63,941 nt of DNA. Origin: XYD12-FULL-36-8 sp041739035 (GTDB lineage Bacteria; Bacteroidota; Ignavibacteria; Ignavibacteriales; Ignavibacteriaceae). Below the pieces are notes generated by a model. That model was not told where the DNA came from. It worked only from the letters and a program-made list of their open reading frames with translations, and did no database searches. Position numbers and translations under genes: made by a program. The stretch is taken from NCBI GenBank assembly GCA_041739035.1, contig JBGSOQ010000346.1, positions 1 to 63,941 on the forward strand, written 5' to 3'. This document shows, one piece after another, positions 53,669-60,713 of this stretch (position 1 is the stretch's first letter; every line of letters begins with the position of its first letter).

Positions 53669-53683
53669 CCCTAAAAATTAGGG
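53669..53683. promoter_or_regulatory. Perfect palindrome in the crp/OMP divergent region
   Basis: CCCTAA-AAA-TTAGGG is a perfect 6-bp dyad, five bases from promoter 10 and 50 bases upstream of the crp start. It looks like an operator for a different dimeric protein. Confidence 0.45.
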
Positions 53684-53688
53684 AAAAT

Positions 53689-53733
53689 TGTCTGCTATCT
53701 GACATTTGTTAATATACTTATGTAAGATATTAG
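53689..53733 (+). promoter_or_regulatory. Composite Crp-type promoter 10 (OMP/DUF3179 operon)
   Basis: TGTCT-GCTATC-TGACA at 53689-53704. At the 21-base spacing lies GATATTAG (53726-53733), which keeps A2, T5, T6 and G8 only, the weakest second element of the set. It could also repress the divergent crp gene. Confidence 0.55.
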
Positions 53734-53755
53734 TTTCGAAATTAAGTTACTTTAT

Positions 53756-54697
53756 ATGAAAACTGTATTATTTATAAATATTATAATATTCTTTACTGTT
53801 AAAGCATTTTCGCAAGCATGTTGTTCTGCCGGTACACCTATGTTAGGTTCACTTGAAACCTCAACGACCAGAATGAACAATTTACAATTTAGTTTTACTT
53901 ACGATTACAATACTTTGCAAAGTGTACGTGAGGGTTCAAAAAAAATTGCCGATAATACACGGGAAAGAATTACACATTCTGCATTGTTAGAAATAACGTA
54001 TGGATTGACCAATAAAATTAGCTTAACAAGTTTATTTTCTTTTACAAACCAACGAAGAATTATTTCATCGTCTATCGGATCAGAAAATCTCCTGTCATCA
54101 TCAGGAATCGGAGACATCTTACTATTGGCCAAGTATGAGATAATTTCGCAAAACCTTCTAGAACAAAGGCAATTAGCGTTGGGATTCGGTCCCAAAATTC
54201 CATCTGGCGCATCTGATGTTTCACAAAATGGTATTTTACTTCCTGCTGATATTCAACCTGGAAGCGGCACATGGGATTTTGTTTTATGGAGCTATTACTC
54301 TGAAGGATTCATGCCGAATCTTCCTCTGAATATTTTTGTTACTGCTTCTTACAAATTAAACGCAGCGAATAAACGGTTTAGTAACTCAGATGCAGGTTAC
54401 AAATTCGGAAATGAATTTGTTTCTTCATTTGGCGCTGGATACAGGACTGACACCATTTTTGATTATAGTTTATCTCTAAGGTTTAGAACAACCGATTCAG
54501 ATCAATTTGACAAACAGAATGTTCCAAATACAGGAGGATATTGGCTTTATGTTATTCCGGGGCTAAATCTAAAAGTAACGGACAAATTTACAACTCGCTT
54601 GTCAGGACAAATTCCACTTTACAGAAACCTTAAAGGCACACAGCTTACTACGACCTATACTTTATCAGCGTCATTTTTTTATAATCATTTATTTTAA
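53756..54697 (+). CDS. Outer-membrane barrel protein with N-terminal vicinal Cys, copy 1
   Basis: A 313-residue exported protein. Just after the signal peptide (KAFSQ) it reads ACCSAGTPMLG, so a Cys-Cys pair stands within three residues of the mature N-terminus. The rest is amphipathic beta-strands (LQFSFTYDYN, LAL-GFGPKIPSGA, LRFRTTDS) ending in FFYNHLF, as in a 12- to 14-strand barrel. It is a paralogue of the protein at 56227. A free vicinal thiol pair in the periplasm or at the surface suggests binding of a soft metal(loid). The substrate is unknown. Confidence 0.72.
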   Translation: MKTVLFINIIIFFTVKAFSQACCSAGTPMLGSLETSTTRMNNLQFSFTYDYNTLQSVREGSKKIADNTRERITHSALLEITYGLTNKISLTSLFSFTNQRRIISSSIGSENLLSSSGIGDILLLAKYEIISQNLLEQRQLALGFGPKIPSGASDVSQNGILLPADIQPGSGTWDFVLWSYYSEGFMPNLPLNIFVTASYKLNAANKRFSNSDAGYKFGNEFVSSFGAGYRTDTIFDYSLSLRFRTTDSDQFDKQNVPNTGGYWLYVIPGLNLKVTDKFTTRLSGQIPLYRNLKGTQLTTTYTLSASFFYNHLF

Positions 54698-54712
54698 GGT
54701 ATCGGAGGAAAT

Positions 54713-55771
54713 ATGAAAACATTGCATTATCTGATTTTGGGAGCAATGTTATTTGCTGCAAACGGCTGTGAAGAACCAACTTCTGATTCCGCAGATGTAT
54801 CAGGTGAATGGCTGATTCCAAAAGATCAAATTTTTGATGGCGGACCTGGCAAGGATGGAATTCCTGCGCTGACAAATCCTCAATTTGCTTCAGTTACTTC
54901 AACAACTTATCTCAAAAATGATGATCTAGTTATTATTATAAAGATTGATGATGAAATAAGAATTTATCCTCACCCTATTCTTGACTGGCATGAAATAATC
55001 AATGATGAAATTAACGGGACTAAGTTTGCATTGACCTACTGTCCTTTGACAGGCTCCGGAATAGCCTGGGATAGAGTAATTAATGGTAATGAAACAACAT
55101 TTGGAGTAAGCGGGTTATTGTACAATTCCAATTTGATACCTTACGATAGAGCTTCAAACAGTAATTGGTCACAGATGAAGTTATTAAGTGTTAATGGAAG
55201 TTTGAAAGGATCAATTGTGAAAACCCATCCGGTTATTGAAACGGCATGGACTACTGCTAAACAATTTTTTCCAAATGCAAAAGTTGTAACTACATCAACT
55301 GGTTATTCAAGATCATACGGAACTTATCCTTATGGAGATTACAAAACAAATAATGGATTATTAATTTTTCCTGTTTCCCCTGATGACTCAAGGTTACCGA
55401 GAAAAGAACGGGTGCTAGGTGTTATTGTAAATGGTGTAGCACGAGCGTATCGATTTCAGGAAAATGGTTCGAATATAGAATTGTTGAACGATAACGTTGG
55501 ATCTAATGCCGTGACAGTTGTTCATAGTAAGGATCGTAATTTAATTATGGCTTATCAAAACGAACTAGAGGATGGAAGTACCGTTAATCTTTCAGCAGTG
55601 CAGAATGAACTTCCAATAATTATGTCTGATTCAGACGGCAACAAGTATGATCTATTTGGAGAAGTAATTGTCGGACCTAAGCAGGGCAAGAAATTAAAAC
55701 CAGTAACTTCGATTGCAGCTTACTGGTTTGCGTGGGCAGCTTTTTACCCAAGTACCAGTATTGCAAATTGA
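54713..55771 (+). CDS. DUF3179 lipoprotein 2
   Basis: A 352-residue protein with a lipobox Cys19 (FAANGC) and the DUF3179 signature TYCPLTGSGIAWDR, then FGVSGLLYNSNLIPYDR and a C-terminal YWFAWAAFYPST. It has only one Cys in the signature (CPLT), unlike the CPLC of the copy at 40537. A strong GGAGG ribosome-binding site precedes the ATG. It lies between the two vicinal-Cys outer-membrane proteins and is probably part of one envelope system with them. Confidence 0.87.
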   Translation: MKTLHYLILGAMLFAANGCEEPTSDSADVSGEWLIPKDQIFDGGPGKDGIPALTNPQFASVTSTTYLKNDDLVIIIKIDDEIRIYPHPILDWHEIINDEINGTKFALTYCPLTGSGIAWDRVINGNETTFGVSGLLYNSNLIPYDRASNSNWSQMKLLSVNGSLKGSIVKTHPVIETAWTTAKQFFPNAKVVTTSTGYSRSYGTYPYGDYKTNNGLLIFPVSPDDSRLPRKERVLGVIVNGVARAYRFQENGSNIELLNDNVGSNAVTVVHSKDRNLIMAYQNELEDGSTVNLSAVQNELPIIMSDSDGNKYDLFGEVIVGPKQGKKLKPVTSIAAYWFAWAAFYPSTSIAN

Positions 55772-55858
55772 ACGATGTGTATTAACTTTAAGTTATACAT
55801 ATCAATTAAAAATATATTCCACTTTGAATTTAATTATTACAAGTAAGGATGGATTCAA

Positions 55859-56224
55859 ATGTATACCAAACTCATTTTATTATTTTCACTTATTTTATTG
55901 CATTTTTATGGTTGTGTTCAACCCGAAGCGACTGTCTCTTCTCTTGGTGGAAACAATCCGCCAGTTGTAGAAAGTATAGTTCTGGATCCGCTTATTATTC
56001 GAGTTGGTACTACTGCTACAATAAAAGTTAATGCATATGATCCCGATGGTGATCAGCTAACTTATTCATGGTCAACCCCGTTAGGCGATATTATTGGAAG
56101 CGGTTCACAAGTGCGCTATTCTGCTGCATTTTGTTGTGTGGGTTCCAATAATGTTACTGTTGTTGTTGCTGATACAAGAGGGGGTAAGGTAGTTGAAGAA
56201 CTCAGAATTGAAATTAATCCTTAA
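55859..56224 (+). CDS. Small Ig/PKD-like lipoprotein with vicinal Cys
   Basis: A 121-residue protein with lipobox Cys19 (HFYGC) and one Ig/PKD-like domain (VNAYDPDGDQLTYSWSTPLG; NVTVVVADTRGG). The loop AAFCCVG carries another Cys-Cys pair, not usual for PKD domains. It ends two bases before the next ATG, so it is in the same operon. Confidence 0.72.
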   Translation: MYTKLILLFSLILLHFYGCVQPEATVSSLGGNNPPVVESIVLDPLIIRVGTTATIKVNAYDPDGDQLTYSWSTPLGDIIGSGSQVRYSAAFCCVGSNNVTVVVADTRGGKVVEELRIEINP

Positions 56225-56226
56225 TT

Positions 56227-57180
56227 ATGAAAATCGTTTCACTTAAAATATTTATTGTCCTAATTTTATTTTCATTAAGCTCATACCTTAAAGCACAGGG
56301 CTGCTGTACGGCAGGTTCAAATACTTTTGGCGGACTTGAGCGCGGAATTGCCAAAACCGGCAGCGTTAATTTAGGATTAAGTTATATCCAAAATAGTTTG
56401 AAGACAACATTTAGTGAGAATGAAGAAATTGCTGATCCGCTGAACCGTGAAGCTTCCGTATCATCTTTTACTTTCGACCTGGAGATAGGATTGACCGATA
56501 GAGTTTCATTATTGATCGTCGGAGGTTATGTTGTAAAAAACAGAGAAACTTCTGTTCGTTCGAACGTAAACAATGATGTTGAAAAGATAACCTTTAAGGG
56601 AAAAGGAATAAGTGATTTAACTTTGTTAGCTAAGTACGAAGTTCTCACACCTTCAATCCTATCGAATTTTGGAATAGCTGTCGGCGGTGGAATTAAATTA
56701 CCATTGGGCAGTTTTACTCAAGAAAATAATGGTTCAAGATTAGCGATTGATCTCCAGCCCGGTACCGGATCCACAGATGCATTATTATGGGGTAATCTTT
56801 ACCAAGGATTTAACCATCTTAATTTTTCACTTATTGCAAATACACTTTATCGTTACGCCGGATTCAATTCTGATAACTACAGGTTCGGAGATGAATTAAT
56901 CTTTTCACTAAATGGTGAATATTATTTTACTGAATACCTCACACTTGCTCTATCCGGCCGGGGAAGATTTGCCGATGAAGATTTTTGGGGCGGCAGATTC
57001 TTGCCAAGCACCGGAGGGACTTACTATGATATTTTACCTTCATTAACATATTGGCAGCAAGATTTCAGTTTAAAATTTTTTTATCAAGCGCCGATTTATA
57101 GAAACGTAAAAGGAATCCAGCTAACAACAAGCAGTATTATCGGAGTTGAGATATTGTTTAATATTAGCTCGATAAATTAG
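56227..57180 (+). CDS. Outer-membrane barrel protein with N-terminal vicinal Cys, copy 2
   Basis: A 317-residue paralogue of the protein at 53756. The signal peptide ends YLKAQ and is followed by GCCTAGSNTFGG. Shared blocks include LLAKYEVLTPS versus LLAKYEIISQN, the LQPGTGS/IQPGSGT turn, and APIYRNVKGIQLTTS near the C-terminus. Conservation of the Cys-Cys start in both copies supports a functional role. Confidence 0.72.
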   Translation: MKIVSLKIFIVLILFSLSSYLKAQGCCTAGSNTFGGLERGIAKTGSVNLGLSYIQNSLKTTFSENEEIADPLNREASVSSFTFDLEIGLTDRVSLLIVGGYVVKNRETSVRSNVNNDVEKITFKGKGISDLTLLAKYEVLTPSILSNFGIAVGGGIKLPLGSFTQENNGSRLAIDLQPGTGSTDALLWGNLYQGFNHLNFSLIANTLYRYAGFNSDNYRFGDELIFSLNGEYYFTEYLTLALSGRGRFADEDFWGGRFLPSTGGTYYDILPSLTYWQQDFSLKFFYQAPIYRNVKGIQLTTSSIIGVEILFNISSIN

Positions 57181-57191
57181 CATGAGTGATT

Positions 57192-57744
57192 ATGAAAAAT
57201 TGGCCATTTTATTTTATGCTCGTTTTTTTAACTAATAGTTCATTTGGAGAAAATATGTTAGACGATAAACAGAAAGTTGAAAATACATCGAATGATATTT
57301 GCTCGATTAAAATTGGAAACCGGTTACCTGATGTAACTTAAAAAAATATTGATAGCGAAATGGTCAATTTGGTATATCTAATTCTTGGAAAACCATCCGT
57401 ATGGATTTTTTTATCGCGGCGGCTGGTGTCCATATTGCAATGCTCATTTAGCCGATCTGGTTAAAATTGAAAACAAATTAGAAAATCTTGGTTATCAGAT
57501 AGTTGCAATAACTATCGATAAACCAGATAAGATTAAGGAAAGTTTTGATAAGTATAAACCGAATTATATTCTACTTTTTGATAGTAAAGTTGAAGCTTTA
57601 GAGGCATTTGGATTAGCTTTTAAGGTTAATGATATATACATTGAACTACTTAAGAACCACAATTTGAATATATAAGAAGCTGCCGGGCAAGGACATCATA
57701 TATTAACTGTACCAGCAGTATTTATATTAAACAAAAAAGAATAA
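57192..57744 (+). pseudogene. Decayed peroxiredoxin (AhpC/TSA-type)
   Basis: A signal-like start MKNWPFYFMLVFL at 57192 leads to an in-frame TAA near 57340. A frameshift near 57395 follows, and the next frame gives FYRGGWCPYCNAHLADL, the active site of redoxin-type thiol peroxidases. This frame stops at 57673-57675 in place of the conserved sugar-loop residue. The same frame continues GQGHHILTVPAVFILNKKE to 57744. At least three lesions are present, so no full protein can be made. Confidence 0.85.
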
Positions 57745-58153
57745 TTCAATCCGCATAAGTGTGAATTAATAATTAAAATTAAAGACAAAACAATATAATA
57801 TATCTAAAACACGATTCCAGATAGGCTTTGGTTCCTTTTCTATTTTTAACTAAAAATTTTCCTTTCCACAAAAGCCCCCCAAAATTAAATATCTTAAATC
57901 CTTAATTTCATGATACTTAACACGTACACATTTACTTTCCATAAACCTATAGTTTTTTGGAATGGCTTATAGCAAAATTTAGGATGAAGATTGAAAGCGT
58001 TTTATAACCAGTTCCAGGAAATGCTGACTATAGTGACATATTCAGTTCTTTATTGTTGAATTTTGTATATAAATTATGTATTGTAATCTACAAAAATAAA
58101 CTTACTTGCTGGTTTAACTTAGTAATTGTTTATAAATAAATTATATATGTAAT
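57745..58153. other. 409-bp AT-rich gap before abiEi
   Basis: No coding sequence is recognisable. The right end holds the imperfect direct repeat described at 58067-58179. The rest is low-complexity sequence in which I see no promoter that I would defend. Confidence 0.6.
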
Positions 58154-58179
58154 ATGACGAAAATAAACCAACTTGTTGG
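58067..58179 (+). repeat. Imperfect direct repeat spanning the abiEi start
   Basis: A unit of about 47 bases at 58067-58112 recurs at 58133-58179, about 80% identical by eye. The second unit contains the abiEi ATG and first codons. In the first unit the matching start triplet is destroyed. This looks like a partial duplication of the gene's 5' end or a doubled operator. Confidence 0.5.
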
Positions 58180-58900
58180 TAATTGGCCAAAGGGAACAGT
58201 AAAGACAGTTAAGGAATTAAGGGAACTTGGTTATACCCCGCAACTGCTTAAAGTATATTCAAATTCGGAATGGATAGAGTCAGTCGTTGGAGGTATGTAT
58301 AAACTTTATCATGACGACATAAATTGGCAGGGTGTCTTGTATGGTTTACAGAAAAAAAATAATACGACCATACATGCCGGTGGTAAAACAGCATTGGTCT
58401 TAAAAGGATATGGTCATTATTTAAGTTCAAGTGAAGGCAGAGTATATTTATTCAGTGATAGAAAAGAAAATTTTAGTGTGTGGCTGAGCAAATTTAAGAA
58501 TGTTGTCTTGAAAAGAAATGAAGTATTTGATTATAAAGAAGAAAAATATTTTATAATGTTTAACACAGGAAATTTTCAAATAAAAATCTCTTCACCAGAG
58601 TTGGCAGCTATGGAGATGCTGTACTTGGTACCGCAGGAACAATCATTTGACGAAGCAGCTAAAATAATGGAAGGGCTGGCAACTCTCAGACCGGCAATCA
58701 TTCAAGACTTGCTGAAGCATTGCAATTCTGTAAAGGTAAAAAGACTTTTTCTGTTTATGGCGGAAAATTATGATCATCTCTGGATGAAAGAAGTGAATTT
58801 AGAAAATATAAATCTGGGTAGCGGAAAGAGATCTATAGTAACCGATGGAGTACTTAACAAGAAGTATAATTTAACAGTGCCAAGAGAATATGCCAAATAA
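58154..58900 (+). CDS. abiEi: AbiEi-type antitoxin of a type IV toxin-antitoxin system
   Basis: A 248-residue protein with the N-terminal winged-helix (VKTVKELRELGYTPQLLKVY, WIESVVGGMYKL) followed by the AbiEi C-terminal domain (ISSPELAAMEMLYLVP, RPAIIQDLLKHCNSVKVKRLF). AbiEi represses its own operon and counteracts AbiEii. Its stop overlaps the toxin start by 11 bases, the usual arrangement. Confidence 0.87.
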   Translation: MTKINQLVGNWPKGTVKTVKELRELGYTPQLLKVYSNSEWIESVVGGMYKLYHDDINWQGVLYGLQKKNNTTIHAGGKTALVLKGYGHYLSSSEGRVYLFSDRKENFSVWLSKFKNVVLKRNEVFDYKEEKYFIMFNTGNFQIKISSPELAAMEMLYLVPQEQSFDEAAKIMEGLATLRPAIIQDLLKHCNSVKVKRLFLFMAENYDHLWMKEVNLENINLGSGKRSIVTDGVLNKKYNLTVPREYAK

Positions 58901-59807
58901 TGCTTATTTAAAACAAGCGGGACTAGTAGTTCGTATATTACCGTATATAGCTCGTGAGGAAGTTTTTGCTCTTAAAGGTGGAACGGCAATTAATTTTTTC
59001 TGGCGAGATTATCCCCGTTTATCCGTCGATATTGATTTGACATATCTTAAGATACATGAACGAGCTTTATCCCTGCTTGATATTAGTGATCGTCTTGCAA
59101 GTATTGAAATGAGGATCGGTAGAATATTTTCCGGTATAAAGGTAATTCAGCAATTAAATAAAGAGGAGAACACGATAAAAGGACTTATCATTAAAGACGG
59201 GGATGCGGCAGTTAAAGTTGGAGTGAATCCTGTTATAAGAGGAGCAGTGTTTCCGGTTGTAAATAAAAAATTATGCCCTAGGGCTGAAACAACATTTGAA
59301 TTAACCTTATCAGTTAATACTTTATCGTTCGAAGATTTATATGGCGGTAAGATTTGTGCGGCATTAGATAGGCAGCATCCGCGTGATCTATTTGATATAA
59401 AATTACTTTTTGACAATGAAGGATTAACTGAAGGCATTCGTCAAGCTTTTTTAGTTTATCTTATTAGCCATGATAGACCAATGGTAGAAGTTCTCAACCC
59501 TAGCTTACTAGACATTAGACAAATTTTTGATAATGAATTTGCTGGAATGACAGCGATAGAAATAGAATTGAAAGAGCTTATTGACATAAGAAATAAATTA
59601 ATAAAGCTGATAAAAGCATCTTTAACGGAGAAGGAAACTGAATTTCTTCTTTCATTTAAGAACAAGACACCTCGCTGGGATCTATTAGGTCTTACGGGGA
59701 TAGAAAAATTCCCAGCTCCTCGGTGGAAACTAAACAATCTCATTAAGATGAATCCAGAAAAACATAAACTGGCATTTCAAAAATTAGAAAAATATCTTCT
59801 TTCTTAA
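58890..59807 (+). CDS. abiEii: AbiEii/AbiGii nucleotidyltransferase toxin
   Basis: A 305-residue nucleotidyltransferase with the loop GGTAINFFWR (30-39) and the metal-binding SVDIDLTY (D47, D49). Downstream are a catalytic lysine candidate and DRQHPRDLFDIKLLF. AbiEii enzymes block growth during phage infection, and relatives add nucleotides to tRNA acceptor ends. All motifs look intact, so the pair should be active, unlike the genes on either side. Confidence 0.87.
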   Translation: MPNNAYLKQAGLVVRILPYIAREEVFALKGGTAINFFWRDYPRLSVDIDLTYLKIHERALSLLDISDRLASIEMRIGRIFSGIKVIQQLNKEENTIKGLIIKDGDAAVKVGVNPVIRGAVFPVVNKKLCPRAETTFELTLSVNTLSFEDLYGGKICAALDRQHPRDLFDIKLLFDNEGLTEGIRQAFLVYLISHDRPMVEVLNPSLLDIRQIFDNEFAGMTAIEIELKELIDIRNKLIKLIKASLTEKETEFLLSFKNKTPRWDLLGLTGIEKFPAPRWKLNNLIKMNPEKHKLAFQKLEKYLLS

Positions 59808-60040
59808 TTAAACATTATACTTTGTAGCCTTTAAAGAGTATACTAATTGTTCTTTAAGGATAAATCGCTCCTTATCTAAACTTTTTGATGATACAGATTG
59901 TGAGAATTTTTTGGAGAAAGAAAATAAAGCGCAATATAAATTAAAGTGTAATCTAAACCTCTCTTTTTCCGCTACCAAAAGTTTAATTGAATTACTCCAT
60001 TAGCAATAAACAAGCTTCGTTTCGATATGATGGCCTCTTT

Positions 60041-60076
60041 TTATGGTACAACTAAGATCTGTAAAACCATAAGGAG
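60041..60076 (+). promoter_or_regulatory. Hairpin covering the recombinase ribosome-binding site
   Basis: TTATGGT (60041-60047) pairs with ACCATAA (60066-60072), whose end overlaps the AAGGAG at 60071-60076. It could have restrained translation of the recombinase. Confidence 0.35.
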
Positions 60077-60078
60077 AA

Positions 60079-60396
60079 ATTATCAAACGAGTAATTATTT
60101 ATGCAAGGGTATCCACAAAAGAACAGAAAGTAGATATGCAACTTGCAGATCTGCGTGGGTATGCAAAGGCAAGAAAATTAAATGTTGTTAAAGAGTACAT
60201 CGATTATGAATCTGGTGCTAAATCTGATCGAGTTAATTTTAGAAAACTATTTGATGATGTGAGAAAAGGAAAAACAGACATTGTTTTTGTTTGGAAGTTT
60301 GACCGCTTCGTTCGAAGTACCAAAGAGCTGATAAATGCATTAGAAGTATTCAACAATCTTGGTATTGATTTAAAAACAATTAACGCACCAAATTAG
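60079..60396 (+). pseudogene. Truncated serine recombinase (resolvase N-terminal domain)
   Basis: The frame following AAGGAG reads KRVIIYARVSTKEQKVDMQL with the nucleophile Ser in YARVSTKE. The expected ATG is now ATT or ATC (60079-60084), so only an internal ATG at 60136 remains. The catalytic domain continues through FVWKFDRFVRSTKELINAL and stops at 60394-60396 after about 105 residues, before the helix-turn-helix. Loss of both start and DNA-binding domain marks it as a remnant. Confidence 0.85.
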
Positions 60397-60556
60397 ATTC
60401 ATCTCATTTGAGAGTTGAGCAGTATAGATTAAAGACTTTTCTTTAAATAATTTGTATCTTTATTTTATAAATAATAGTTCATTGGAAGTGTACATTTAGC
60501 TGAACATATGCTAAAAATCATTTGAATTTGTCTTGTTTTCAAAGAATGTCAAGTTA

Positions 60557-60600
60557 TTTGTAATCAGCAGGTTGCGGGTTCGAGTCCCATCGCCAGCTCA
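60557..60600 (+). other. 3' fragment of a tRNA-Thr gene (putative attachment-site remnant)
   Basis: The sequence runs from an anticodon loop TTTGTAA (anticodon TGT) through TCAGC, the T-arm GCGGG-TTCGAGT-CCCAT and the acceptor strand CGCCAGC. The 5' half is absent: upstream bases cannot pair with the anticodon stem. The T-stem has one mismatch. Such 3' fragments mark the far end of elements integrated into tRNA genes. An intact tRNA-Thr would then lie to the left, outside the window. Confidence 0.7.
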
Positions 60601-60601
60601 A

Positions 60602-60633
60602 AAATCCCGATTGCGCTCGGGATTTATCTTTTT
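60602..60633 (+). terminator. Intrinsic terminator after the tRNA fragment
   Basis: AAATCCCGA (60602-60610) and TCGGGATTT (60617-60625) pair around TTGCGC, followed by ATCTTTTT. It probably once ended the tRNA transcript. Confidence 0.88.
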
Positions 60634-60713
60634 AAACCTGTATTGCAGAATTTGATTATTTTAGCTTTATGACTATGACAATATGATTTATTATCTCTAG
60701 AACAACTGCATCT

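Larger units (their letters stand above)
60397..60713. other. 317-bp gap with tRNA fragment and terminator
   Basis: It holds the 3' tRNA-Thr fragment at 60557-60600 and a strong terminator at 60602-60633. I see nothing else. Confidence 0.6.

Noticed and set aside
60557..60600. A complete tRNA gene
   Set aside because: The acceptor 5' strand, D-arm and anticodon 5' stem are absent upstream.
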